Shown one piece after another: positions 40,201-55,200 of a stretch of DNA of 64,000 bases; the first letter of the stretch is position 1, and every line of letters starts with the position of its first letter. This stretch comes from Antedon mediterranea (Eukaryota; Echinodermata; Crinoidea; Comatulida; Antedonidae), in contig NC_092675.1 of assembly GCF_964355755.1 (NCBI RefSeq), positions 24,964,412 through 25,028,411 on the forward strand. Reading direction: 5' to 3'. The notes under the pieces are model-generated. The model did not search any database and had not been told where the DNA came from. It worked only from the letters and a program-made list of their open reading frames with translations. The position numbers and the translations under genes are program-made.

Positions 40201-43200
40201 ACACCGGTTCCACAGGAGAATGAACATTCGCTAAATTCACTATATTCACTCCAACCCCCATTCACAACTGTAGACGTCACTATAGTTGTCGTCTTGACAT
40301 TTCCATTGTTCTTGGGTTTCTTTACACACTCTCCTTGCATACACCACTGAAAATACAATTATAATTATTAATTAATTATATTTATATTTTAAATGTCTGA
40401 TGTAATTGTTAAGCGTTGTGTGCTGAACTCAATTATTATTATCAGTTGTTTTGAAGCCGGATACAGGACCGGTTCTTTGTAAAGTTACAAAAGTAAAACT
40501 AAAATTTAGATAAAATATCACTTAATAGCAACATCAAAAAGCGCAACAAAATTACAATAGGTAAATAAATATAAATTTAGGTTCAGTCACATGTAAAAAA
40601 AAAATTAGAAAATACTACAAAGAATTGATCAAAATGGAAGTCAACAAACATTTGCATGAATAATCATAGACTCAAAGAAAACAAATTGTTGTAGAGAACA
40701 GTTCAAGAGAAAGAAAAACCTGCATTCAAAACAAAAATAGTAGGCCTACTGTACAATTTGTAGACCTACTATTTACAACCAATAAACGAATATTTGCAGA
40801 TTCATAGTAAAGTGAGAAACAAAACACTTTTTAGTGACATTTCGTAAAAGAAAAACATCAAATTATTTCAAAATCAATTTCTTAATCAAATATATTATAA
40901 AAATATCATAAAAACAAAGATCACACAAAAAGTATAGAAAAGTAGAAAGTATAAATATTAGGTCATTAAAAGTTAACTGAAGAATTGCTGGCATTGCACA
41001 TGCGCTCAATTATATATTTTTCAAATCAAGCTTTTTTGCACAAATGAAGTATAAGAGAACGAGATACAAAAACGGTTATTATAAATATTTTAAAAACTCT
41101 ACCTTTCAGTGGGCATATCTGCTGCTTTTAAATCTCGTGTACTTAATGTGTGTACGTTATGTTGTTTGTATGTTTGTTTAGATAAGATAGAAAAGTGTGT
41201 ATGTATGTATCTTGATGTTCAATATGTTTTAGTACTATATAGGGTACTGTACAAATATCACCATTGTGATTTTTCACTATTGATAGAGTCTATCTATCAC
41301 TAAAATCATCATCTATTTGCTGTAACTAAATCATCAACATCATCATCATTCATAATCATCACCATCATAAATAATAGGAAAGCAAACTAGCCTTCATTTA
41401 TGTTGTGTATATAATAATTATTATAAGATAAGTGTGTTTGTCTAACTAAACGAAATACCATTTTACAATAATTTATGTTAATTATTGCCATTGTTATAGA
41501 TACAAATCTAATTGCTGTTATTGTTATTAGTGTTGTTAGCAAAATTAACGTCAGACAGAATTATTAGAAAGATTATAGTTAGTAAACTTATAATACATGA
41601 ATTATGTTGGCAGCTTTACATTAAGTTCAACATGTTTTTCACTTCTTACACCATTTAAAAAAGGAATTCAACTAGGATCAAGTCTGGGGTCAGTTTATTC
41701 AATTACGTAATCTTACAACATTTGGCGGCAGCCTTCGTTATTATTTAACACATTAAATATATATAAACATCTGTTACAATTACAATTTATTACAGTTTAC
41801 AGAAGAAAACAAGTTACAAAACTGCCTGATTCATGACCAAAAAACATGCATTACACCTAGTGCTCGCAGTTTGTTTGAATGACGTCAGGAACGGGACGTA
41901 ACAACACTTATTGGCCAGGTAATATTGAGGTGATGTGGAAAACACCAGTTGATTAGGTTAGTATGTAAGTCATATCACTGACTGTTTTTCTTTTTATATA
42001 GATTATAATAACATTGTTCAGTTTTGGCCAACTTTGATGGAAACTTTCAAGTGATTTTGTTTTGTTTTATTTTAATAAAATACTGATTGTCAAAAGTCTG
42101 ATGGAGAGTTAGGAGAAATTTGGCTCGGCACACGGTTTAGAATTTGCTTTTCTTGCTCAATTCTCTCTTGGACTTCTTTACACATTTTCCGGCCATACAC
42201 CACTGGAATTTGGCATGGAATAAATGTAATGTTAGTATGTTAGTAGAGAACAACAATTAGTAATATTAGTTTCTACAAAAGTATGGCATTAATTACATAA
42301 CATCATATATAATAAAAAATACTTGTATATAAGGTAAGTATGTGTAATTTAAACGTTCGTAAATACTGTATTTCCCTAATATGCATTAAAATGTATTAAA
42401 GTATATACATTTCTTAATATATACAGAAAAAAAAACATTTTTAAAACAAATATGTAATAATGAAAACAAAAGTTGTATTGCAATGGATTGGAAAGCATGA
42501 ACTGAAAGTGTCGAATTCCTAAATCCAATAGTAATCCATTTCCACAACTAAACCTCAGATGTAAACACACAGAACTGGATAGATAAATTCATAAAGATCG
42601 CAATTCAAATCTTTGACCTAAATATTAATCTTAACAATTACGTTTGAAAAATAACCGGAAATAACATTCTCTTCCAAGAACAAGATAGTGTACCATACCA
42701 TTTCTTAGTTACATTTTATATAAAAGTTAAACGAAACAACGTGGAAATATATAAATCGCCGGATGTACATTATTCATGTAGCTGATGGAGTGACACAGGT
42801 GAAGTAGAATATCTAGAAAGAAAATGAAAGTCTTCCCAACTGACTATACAAACCACAAAGTCGAGTACCAGCTTATCAGCTAAAAGCAAAGTACTAAATT
42901 GTTTAGTGAATAGTCTTGAGTTTTAAAGGAGCAAGTTTAAACTGCAACGGAAATTATAAATATTGAAAAACTAAAAACAAGTTCACCAGCATGGACCGAC
43001 ACACAGACAAATCAAACTTTTGATAATTTCTTTTCTTAAAATTCTTCTTCTTCTTCTTATACTTCTTATACTTTGAACTAAGCCAATCCAAAGCTAACAT
43101 AATATTTCCTTTTAATTGATAATCATACAATTTAACATGATGGCTACCGACAAACAGTTTACAGAAAAACCGTTCCACTTTTTTTTAAGTTCTAAGCTTA

Positions 43201-46200
43201 AAACACTGTAAAATATATTGTTGAATATAGTAGGCAACACTGTCAAATATGGAATACATTTGTTGAACCTTAGAGGTAAAACAGTAAACTTGACTTCAAC
43301 CTCAAACACAACATGTCGTATTCACATGTGGATCTAGATAGCCAGTGGCACTTTGGTTTTCCCATTTATAGAATACATCAATGACGTCAACAACATATTC
43401 GCCTTTTTACCTAGTGATATATATTTAGATCTAGAGTACCTTGTGATGTATTTTAAAATATACGTGAGAGACGTTCAAACCGTGACTTCTTAAGCGTGGT
43501 TCCCACTAGCGACGCAACACAAGGACGTAACGCAACGCAAGTGAGTTGACCGATCACAAGCGATGGCTTATTCGCTTGTGATTGCTAACTGTCTATAACT
43601 TCGCTTGTCATTGGTTAAAACGCTTGTGTTGCGTTTACGTCCTTGCGTTACGTTCTAGTGGGAACCAAGCTTTAGATAAATGACCTGTTATTTTTAGTTA
43701 AGCTGCAATATATGTTGAACTACTGTATAAAGAAAATCATAGTTTTCTAATATGTGCAACTGCGCAAACGAAAAATGAAATCAAAACAATGTTAAAAATA
43801 GCCACGTAACAGGTATATTCCTGTCGTCAAAAGCTGGTGAATGGTTATACAAAAGTGGACAAACACCAGTCTTACCATCCCAGAGCCACATGAGCTACCC
43901 GGAAGAGCATAACCTAAATAATATCCATACCACGGGCTGGAACTATGTGAACATATCAGCTGGGAACAAACATCAAAATTGCACTGTAAAAAGTAAAGAA
44001 AACTATTACTTAAATGATGTTATGTTTTTCTTACCGACTTCTTGCGGCAAAATGTTCCATCAAGAGCTGGTCCTTTCTTGGTTTTACAAAAGAATGGATT
44101 TGAGGGTTGGGCACACCACAGTTGTCCACAAGGATCCATGGCACCGAACTAAAGAAATCATTTCAATAAACAATAGAAACAAAAATATTAAATCTATAAC
44201 ATAATAATTAAAGGTGGAATTATAATCACGTCTGGTGAACAATTCACAATTATTTGGAAGTTGTACATAAGTACACATATTAATATAACAATACAAGAAA
44301 ATAACAGTTATTTACCGCGGTACAACGTCCGAATTTATCACCGAAGTCAAATCGGCACTGGTCGTCAAGAGAGAATTTTTCGCCTGGTAATCCTGATGGA
44401 GCTTCGTATTCGGTATTACCACTATCATATGGGTTGTCATTCATACAAGTGTAGGAACTGTAATAAAAACATAGTGTTAATAAACTTACAGGCACGATGA
44501 TTCATGTTAAATTGTCAGATATTCCAACCCTCTTCTATTCCCTCCTAAAACAACTTCCATATAAACACGGAAATTACGCAGTTAGCTGGACACAAAAAAA
44601 GTACATTTTAAAGTGTTTATCTATTTTGTTTATTCAATTGTATTGTATATTAAAACAAAGAAAAAACTGCTGTAGTTTATATTATTAGGCCACAAATTTG
44701 TTTAATGCTATTGATAGTTTTTGAACAAAAAATACGGTATGCCTAGTTTACAAGTTCATTTAATCGAATGACAATGCGTTTTACGATATTAGAAGAAACG
44801 TTATGACCTGGTTTTTTATATATTCACAAAACACTATCATTTGATAGAACAAATCAACGTCCCGACGATTCTAATTGATACATTTTCAACTTTATAAAGT
44901 AAGTATTCGTACTTAAATAGACAAATATACTGAGTTGAATTACGATAAAATATTCTCCAGTCGATTTATCTGTTTATGTAATTAAAGAAATTTAATTTAT
45001 TAAAACAGGCATTGGGGAAACCAGGAAATTGTCATTATTTAGCAATTGTAATGTATGTCTATTGGGAAAACTTAAATACCGTACGCTGACAGCAACGTAG
45101 CTTGACAGGTGTAAGTAAACTGAACAAATTTTATATTTGAACTGACAAATTATTTTAATATTTTGAGGTAAAAATTAATTAGGATAATACTATTTTATCA
45201 GTAAGATAGATTTTGAAAAAAACATGTGAGGCGACACTGACACTCCGTGAATCCCAAGTCCATTCACAGCAAGAACAGGAAATTGAATTAAAACTTGAAC
45301 GTCGAGGTCACAAAATGTCAGTTTGCTCGGATTGGACGAATAAGTCGCGATCAACGATTTCACAACAAATAGATTACTTCGAATCTTAATTCAATAATTC
45401 GCTCAGACTGGGAGAGGTAAATATACGCGACAAGTAAAACATCCCTGTAGTATTATGCATCAAATTGTTTAATTATTTCTTTAACTTCAGATCTTTATCG
45501 GCAGTTGAGTAAAAATGCATAGTTTCAATAAACTATCTTTTCATTGCGTTGAGAGGTAACAATTCCCGACAACTAAACACCCTGTAGAATTATACCTAAA
45601 CGTGTTTAATTAGATCTTCAGATATGCATCTCAATTTGGGTAAAGGGCACGTATTGATTAACCTGGGCCAATTTCATACTACGAATTTTCCAAACACACA
45701 GTGCATAATCATCTGATATCATATTGTCTATAATACTTTATCTCTATCCTTATTGGCTTAATCGCAATTAAGTTAAATAGGAGTTGTATATCAAGGTGGG
45801 CTAGCTAACAGGTGAGTTTATCACTAGGTCAAGTCTCCGTAGATTCGAGGTAACAAATAATTCGCCAGCCAATCAGAGACTGTTGTTAAAATGACAAGTA
45901 TTGCATCTTTCCCACACAGATACAGTATAGCATTATGTTATTTCTCGATCTCTTGCTAAATTACACTTTAAGTTTGTTCCCGTTTGCACCTACCATTACA
46001 GCTCAGCTCAACTAGGGCTAGGGTGTCCCGTGGTTCTCATACATGGGTTCCATTGTTTCTATGACTAATTTGACATGTGGCAACCAAATGCATGGTAATG
46101 TACACTTGTCAGATTAAATGCAAAACGTTACAATGGAGTTTAAATGCCTTACGCCTACCGTACTTTAAACATTTAAAATCTCGACAAATCGTAAGATATT

Positions 46201-49200
46201 TTACTTTTTTACTTCTCTGTTGTTAATGTTAACTATGAAGGATTAATTTGACAGGACATTTCATCCCAACTATGGTTTCAATTATGTGATATCCCACTTA
46301 CCTAAAATATTGTTAAATATGCCAGTAAGCACCGGTCGTTTGTGCCAACTAGTACTATACTAAAGTCTGACCTTCTCGGGTGAATTAAAAGGAGGTTTTA
46401 ACTAGGATACAAATAATAATCAATTTATGGATTGAATTGAAATACTACAAATAAGACAATTTCAATTAAAACAAGGGTCTGAAAAGATATATGCAATATG
46501 CTTTTTTATATTAAATTATTAATCGTCATTAAATTCATATTAAAATTCTTTTCATTCGTAAGAATAAATTAAGAATTGCAAAAAAGCTGCCAAGTCATGC
46601 ATGGGCTAGAAGACACGTATTGATTGATTGGATACACATTTGAAAAGTTATCAAAATGATACGAAATGACGGGTCGATTAGATGAACATGACAGTTACCG
46701 TACCAATTGACAAATACAAGTTTTAGTGCATATACTTCTCATTTTCTGTTTGATTTAGTACCGTATCTATTTGCCAATTATTCGTTTTTTAAAAGGAAGA
46801 CTGACTTTCAACTAGGTTGGAAGTCTCCTGCAATGTTCATTTTTAGCAAGAAAACAGCTGATTTACTACAAGTACAAATCAAGCAGAACTCCTGACATTT
46901 GCATTTCGGTCCCATGCAGAATAAACAATAATGTATCGTGCTCATGCTCGGGGGCTTATATGTTTAAGACTTGTAATACCCATGTCCGCGAGTTTTTAAC
47001 GTTTAACAAAGAAAACATGGTATTAATTTGCATAATAATTAGCATTTCATTGGCAATCTGAAAACAATAACGTCACGTTCTATTCTGTAAACCTTATAAT
47101 ATTGTTTTCTCTTAACACCATACTCAAAACTTTACAATATACAAATTACATTAAGCTACAAACTCGAAGAGTATGGCAATACTTTTTTTCAGTTTAATCT
47201 ATTAATTTGGACGGCTCTTAGTATTGTTGAGACCCAATGTACACAGATTAATAATATCATTCACATTTCTTTTGCCAAGTAATAGGTCTACAGAAAATTA
47301 AGTAACCCAACACCTATAACCAACTAAATGACGACTGAACCAAAAAACAAAACGATAACTACTATTTATTTTAAATTACTAATTTTGATGCTTTTTGTTA
47401 ATTGATAGTTTTTAATTTGACGAGAGTTTATATAGTGTATGTTAAAATTAATTCATTTTAGGATATATTAAAGAAAATATTTGTTGCTAAAAATAAAGTT
47501 TACTGTATTTAACCATTTAATATCTCAGACATATCATTTATCAGATTGAAAGTTAAAGTCATTAAATTTTCTTTTCCTGATGTCGTAAATTTCACTTGAA
47601 GTTTGTGGGGCGGCTGGCGATTGAAAAATAAAATTGTGAATGTCAATTGCGATAAATCATTAGTCAATTCTCTTTCCTCCTCAGATTCCTCATTGATCTT
47701 TATAGCAGTATTAGCTTTATACTGATATAGCCAGGGTATGACCAGCCATTAGGGCCAAAATAGTGATGATGAATAATGAAAAAAAATGACGTTACGACAA
47801 TTTGTCTTTTTGTTTTTCTTTATTTTGACCATATTGGCTGCCCATGTTACAACTCTTAGAAATAATACGAAAGTAGACAACTACCAAAAGGGAAATAATA
47901 ATTTGGTTACATTCATTAAACTGATTAGTCTTAATTCGAAAGAGGCTAAAACAGAACGGAAATGAAAGGAAAGAAATAAAACTATATAATTGGGTAACTT
48001 TGTTCAATAATAGCATTACAGAAGTAATTTTGACAGTCTGCAAAAAAGTGTAAAATTCTAATGATGAATGTGTTTGATTTGTATAGGTATGTTGGTGTAA
48101 GGTAACAACTATTTTAATCCATGTCAAATGCCATTTATTATAGGCTACTTTAAAAACACGGTATGTTAATATAAATTAAGAAATTAAAATTAAAAGTACA
48201 TACAATCATGTTTTTCTGTTGGAAAATATTTCAAAATTAAGTCAAATTAAATTCGTATCCTGTTTGTAGTGTGCTATGACAGGTTGGGATTATTAATTTC
48301 GTTATAAAAATATGTTATTCCTGGGCTGAGGTTCCTTAAAGAGGTGTGTCGGCAATGCGAGATTCAAACGTTACTAATAAAATATGATACAGTATGCCTC
48401 CATTGAAAACCCCTTTCTTAAATCTTTTTACTCAACTACAACGTACCGAAACCTGAAAATACGTAGTTTTGTTCCCAAAAATATATGATAGAAATTAAAT
48501 CTGACTGATTGAGAAGTCAATTAACCGTTATCAACGTAACGTAACTACCGTTATCAACGTAACGTAACTACCGTTATCAACGTAACTACCGTCTGTATTA
48601 TAATTCTATTTCTCTAATATTCCAAAGTTTCTATTGTAAAGTCATGGCACATTGGAGGTATTTGGAAATGTTAGATTACCAAATGCGATATCAGAACGAA
48701 AACCGAATGTAATGTGTGTTTAGATTGACTGATAGTATTTAATTTGAAAGTGAAAATAACTTACTTAAGGTTGCTCTCAAGTTCCTTTTTGCTGCACGAT
48801 GACCAGAAGTATTTGTGGTACGTAGCTGTGACAAGAGGGGCCATGATACTACCTTTGTTTGCATCTTTTTTGCAAGCATTGCCCTGTCCGTCGTGGTCCA
48901 TTCCAAGCCTGAGAAACATTAAGTTAATTATGTTAGGGAAAGAGTATATCATATTTCTTCTATTCTAGACACCTCTATACGGTACCTACTTCATGCTATC
49001 GTAAAAAGGTGATATTTGCACACAATATAAACGTATTTAATGTGAACTTTGTTATGCTAGTTAGGCTTATAGCAACAGTTAGTGTAGATTAGTTTAACTT
49101 CACTTTTTTTTCAGGTTAAAATCTCAGAAGAGAACCTGATAAAGGCCAAGAGACAGAAAAGGTAATACAACTTTTTGTAAGTTAAATAAATGTATATAAT

Positions 49201-52200
49201 ACTAATCAGTGGCGAATTTGTGTTAACATTTTAACGAACAGTAGCGGTGCCGCGTGCCAAAATAGTTCTCGGAAGCGACGCTGACCAGTTAAGTTGTTGG
49301 GTCATTTTAGGCCGCGAAGCTCCTCATTTGCACCGCAATTGTTTGTGTTTAAATAAACTTACGTGTGTCCAACTTCGTGAACAGTTACAAAGCTTGTGAG
49401 CATACCGTCATCTTTCATCAAGCCACAACTTCTCATTGAGCACATGCTACCCAATGGTGCGTATCCTTAGTGTGCAAGCATGCATTTAAAAGAAGTGCGT
49501 GATGGGTTAGTATAGTATATTAAAAACCTAAATTGGAACCAGTTTGGTCCCATCAATGTCTATAAATATCATATTAAGTTCGTTAAGAGATTTGTCACAT
49601 AACATCTCTTTCTGTTGGAGAGTGCGGATTACAGATTCTAATACGTTTTACCATACGAATAACCTTTGAGAAGTATTGGCAATAATGCTTCAGGAGATCA
49701 AACGCCTAAATACAATAACTTTATAGAAATCAACACTCCCATAAATCAACAATTATTCTAATATTATGAATTAATAATAATCTGATAAGAGTTGTATTCA
49801 AATTATAATATAATACCAAAGTCATATTGGCGGATTAGTATACTAATTCGTAAACGTCTGAAAATTTTCAAAAAGGTCAATGACAGCAATTATCCGAGTT
49901 AACATTTTAAATTGTTATCGGATTTTTTTTAAAGTTCAAATTATATATCATTACGTTATAGTGAAAGGTAAGTGATCGTAGTGTTTTAATCTGATCATCT
50001 TCGAGATTTGGGTCTGAATTTTTAGGTCATCTTGATTCTAGATTTTTGGGTGACCTTGGTCTTGAGTCTCGCTTTAAGTTATTTGTGGTCTATCGCACTG
50101 TTAGGTAGTGAGTCTTTGGTCATCTGGGTCCATAGCCTAGCCTAAGTTATTTGGTTTATCGTACTGTTAGGTAGTGAGTCTTTGGTCATCTGGGTCCATA
50201 GCCTAGCCTAAGTTATTTGGTTTATCGTACTGTTAGGTAGTGAGTCCTTGGTCACATAGGGTCCAGAGCCTGGCCTAAGTTATTTGGTATATCTTGCTGG
50301 TCTAGATTGTTTGGCCATTTTTGGTATAGAGTCTGGTCTAATGCGTTTTATAAATTTGTATGAAAGTGGTTTGGTTGGGTGTATTGGTAACATTTTAGTT
50401 GTGTCAGGTTGCATTCTAAATAACTACCCGGATGTGTCTGAAAGTAAGCTGAACAAACTTAATTTATAATCGTTAAGAATCTTGATCTTGTCGTCCAGGT
50501 ACTGATTTTTCATTAGAAAACAATGAAACCTATTTATTTTAACGTACGTTAGTGGGCTTTTAACACGGGTCACAACACTGGTCTATACTATAGATTATAT
50601 TATTAGCCTAAGTGGACGATTCGAAGGCATGCTATAACGGAAAGCGCCAGGCAGGTTAGGCAACGTTTGAGTACTTACAGGTGTTCAGATGAACTTTAAT
50701 CGTAAATTTTTGTTAGATCATAAATTGAAGTTGTTGAAAGAAAGATAGACTGGGGCTTAATACGTAAGTGTTAGAGTGCAATGGTGTTAGAGGTTACTTA
50801 ACATTGAGGAAATTAGCAAGGAATTTGATAAACTTTGACAAAGTCCTTCAGGCAAACTTCATATTTTACTGTTAATCACGAAGTTAATAAGCATGGTGTT
50901 GTCTATCTAGCTTTCTTTCGGTGAGTGGGTTAGTAATGGTTGCATGTTTTAAAGGAAATCCCACTTACACATGGCCCACCTCGTGTGAGGCTACAAATGC
51001 CGACAAAAGGCCTTCATCTCGGGTGAGGGCACAACTTCTGGGACTATTACACATACCCCTCACAGGGCCATATCCTGAAAGCATTCAACGTATTTTGTGT
51101 TAAAACTAGATAAAACACAAACTGACACAACGCCGTATGACATGATCTTATCAACCTTCAAATCGAAATATTGCGTTGTCTTACGTCACAGTTAAAATAT
51201 GTGCAATGTTCTCTTACCTGCTGGTCCGAAGCTGTCACGTGTGAAGAAGAGAGCCAGATCATGATGTTCCTTATTGCTATCGTCTGGGTGGTTTGCTTTG
51301 TAAGCCCATGTGCATACTTTTCTCAAACTGGCGGCTGGTGAACCACTGATCATTCCGCTTGACTGTGGAGACAAAACAATTAAGTTTAAATATTTTCTAT
51401 ATAACATAAGTAATACATGTGTTTTTTAACTTGAGATTCATGGATATTTAATATTTGTTAATGAGCTATTTTAAAAAATGTATATATTACCTGTGACTTG
51501 CTGAGCATTACAATTCTGATGACAGCAACTGTGACATCGATGTTCAATGATTTGTGGTGGTATGCTTCATTTACCTAAACAACAATAATGCAATAGTTCT
51601 ATTTAGTTTTAGTTATGCATTATTTAACATAGAATAATTGCGTAATGTATACAGTATACGGACGGCGGTTCAGACGTGTTCCCATCCTTCATTGCTGGTC
51701 GCTTACCGGCAGATCGGTGCTTGTAATACGGACCATCGTTGTTTTAAATACGAATGAATTTAACTTTATGTCATTACTTTGTACTTATTGTTACTTAAGC
51801 GTGGTTCCCACTAGCGACGCAACACAAGGACGTAACGCAACGCAAGTGAATTGACCAATCGCTTATTCGCTTGTGATTGCTAACTGTCTATAACTTCGCT
51901 TGTCATTGGTTAAAGCGCTTGCGTTGCGTTTACGTCCTTGCGTTACGTTCTAGTGGGAACCAAGCTTTACATGATAATTTCAGACGGCGTTATTTTAAAT
52001 ACTGTTAAACACGTTATGTACATCATAATATCAATAAATATCGGTAAAATATACCATTCATATTCATGGCACACGATACAAACGTAAGTGATTCAATATC
52101 ATTACATATTAACGGTAGGCTTATTACTTAATTGAATCTATTTGTGCTTTGTCACGAAATTTGTAAAAGCCTAATAACATACGGAAAGTGAAAACATACT

Positions 52201-55200
52201 TATTTAAAATGTTCAAACAAAAGTTATCAAAACAATTAGATTATAGACAAAGGTCAATATTTAGAGACTGTAAAGTTCATCATTAGATAGATGAACTCAA
52301 TATCACAACACGGTACAGTATAATTATCTTCTGTGGGTACATGTTCCTTAAGCTCTGTCTACACTGTCTAACTAACTAACACTACTTATGTCTACATTCC
52401 ATTGTACATTAAGACACTTTCCGTTTCGTTTGAGCTGTTTATTCTTACTCCAGTAAGAAACCAATGTAAATATTGTATGGGTAAAGTACTTACGATGTTC
52501 ATCATGGTAAGAAGGTAAGTTGGAATGTTTTCTTCACCGTGGAACTCTACCATTGTGTTGTCAACAGCAAGCATTGTCTCAATGAAGTATTTTCCTCCCG
52601 ATCCACGCTTAACTCTTCCAGTTTCCATTGCAACGTCTTTCACCTTTTTTACAACTTCTTCTGCCGAATCTATATAATCAGTTAGGATCAAATTTATGCT
52701 TCGCCTCACACAAATTAACGTGCTCATGATCAAAACATTAATTCATCGTGCATAGTTTGATCATGACCAACTCTGTGCCAACTAATATTCAATTTGGATT
52801 TTTTTTTTTTATGTAAAGATTTTTTTAAATTAAATTTGAGAGTGATATTTTTAATATTTCATTTGTAATCGTAAAAATACACATTAGGTAATAAATTAAA
52901 AATAGTATTTCAAAAAATGGTTTTAGTTATCTTATCTTAACTACTTTACTTATAGAATCCCCACATCCTATATCTATTTGACTTAAAGGTCCCTAAAGAT
53001 CCATCTCAGCATTAACTGATACTTTTATGTGGTTTTCCTTCCTCATATGTTGAATTTTGAATATTAAATTAAACAATTCAACTGGAGGAACCAAAAGAGG
53101 TGGTTGTAAAAATTGTAAATTAGATGTATATTGTATTGAAGAAAATTATACGATTTGATTCCAATTCAGGCGGTCGGTGTTGGAGTTTGTATTTACGTTT
53201 TAAATAAATCTCAGAAAATTAGTATTTCTAGGTTGATATACTCGTCAGTGGTTTTGTATTAAATGTATTACTCGGCTATAGTGATATTATTCTTACCAAA
53301 ATCACCGAATTTTGAGCCGTCTCTCTTGACAAGAGCACTTCTTTCGTACACGATGTGGGTCTTGCCTGCCTCAGGGTTGTTTGATCCAGTCTCAATTGGC
53401 TCAACTATCTTTTCGTTGCCATCCTTATCTTTAAATATACCTTGCTGAAATAAGAACAATTTAAGGTATTAATTAAATTATTTATATTTTTAAAAGTTTA
53501 TTAGTAATTATGGAGATAAAGTGTAAAAAGTTCTTGTTTTTTTTTGTTTTGATAAAAACTGAATGAGTAAATCTAAAATAAAAATTCTAAAAAACCACAA
53601 ATTGCAATACCACTTACTATAACCGGAACATAAAATGTCCAGTTTCTTTAAATCGTCCACTTTATAGTATGTTTTTGTAACCTGTAATATTTCTTATTAA
53701 CAATCCGGTTACAGTAACAGTTTTTAATACTTCCTTATCCCATCGGATCATCATATAATTCAAATTAAATTGATACTTGGAAGAGTTCGTAACAATGCAT
53801 TTTTAGATTTTATCAGTGGAGTCATTTTATTGAATAATAATATAGATATTTTTGAATGGTGTACTTTATGAGTCACGTGTATTGTTTCCCGTTGCATTCC
53901 CAAGTGTCTATCATCTGACTCAGTGTCGTTCAAGACATGTTTATCTACAGAGGCATATACAACCGAGGAAACGTTCTGTTTTATCGTTTTCATTCAGACC
54001 CTATTCTCTCAACGAGGCTTTTTACTATGGATTGTCCAATCATCGTTACCAACATAAAATCTAGGTCAACATAAATTTTCTTTCAAAGAATTTAATTAAA
54101 AGTTGCACAAAACTATTGTGCTTTCATAATTAAAAGTATGCGTTGTATTGTAGGCCTACTTTTAATCTAGATTTACAGACCTGTACAGTTTCGTATTTAC
54201 ATTTAATAAATGTTTATTTTCTTTTTCTTTAATATTTGGCAATATTTGGAGTTTTTAATCAGGGTACTGGCACTAGGATGTGATTAAAGGTCCTGATCCG
54301 GTTGTAGTAGTTTGTAAAGAAACTTATTTTATATACACTAATGTATTTCGTACTAGGGTTTTTTAATAGTATATATCACATTTGTAAATCAAGTATTTTT
54401 AGTGAAAGAATGGTTCTCTTTGTAAGCCGCTTGCTTGAGAACGACGCGCGCGTATATGTGTACAGTTAATTTTCGGAGATGTAGGCCGCACAGTCATGTA
54501 CGTTTACGATACGTTTACGTGTTTTGCTAAATGCTGCTAAACAGTGCAACTGTCCCTTTAAGTACAAAGTGACGTTGAGGTTGTTGAGGTCAGCTTTTTT
54601 AACCAAGTTATTTCATGAGTAGGACAATGCAAGGTGCTATTCCGTTAATCACAGTAGTCGGTGTGGTGTTGATATAGAACCACTGATTCATACATGAATG
54701 TACAACCTCCCTATAAATTGTGTACAGTCAACAAAGTGCTGTTTTGTTCTATCATTTATCACGAGGCGTAAAATGTGGAAGGTAAACGGATGTGTGGTTA
54801 GCCTCACCGTTTAATAGAATCACCTATTCAAAAATGTGGGACAAGAAAATTATCGTTATCGAAATCCTTTAAATGTCACATGTTGTATAAAACCATTAAT
54901 ACCTTTCATAATTATATAGGCCATGTTTCACTTTGTCTGGCATGGTGGAAATCGCACGCTGTATACAAATACATAAAGTCCGCTAACACAATGACTTCGC
55001 CCCATGGGATGATGTCCGCAAACACCTTACGGACAGATAGAACTTGTTCGCCACAAAACAGTAGCAATTCCCATAGCTAATGCACCCTTCATTGTTCCTT
55101 CCTATTAATGTGTAATTTCCTATGCAATCGATAACGGCTTATAAAGCAATTGAAAAATGTCCATAGAACTGTTTGATGTTTGTAGTCTGGGGATGCAAAC

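Noticed and set aside
49363-51074. Reading both active-site exons in one protein (double catalytic segment)
   Set aside because: Phase does not fit; joining them creates an in-frame TAG six codons into the second.
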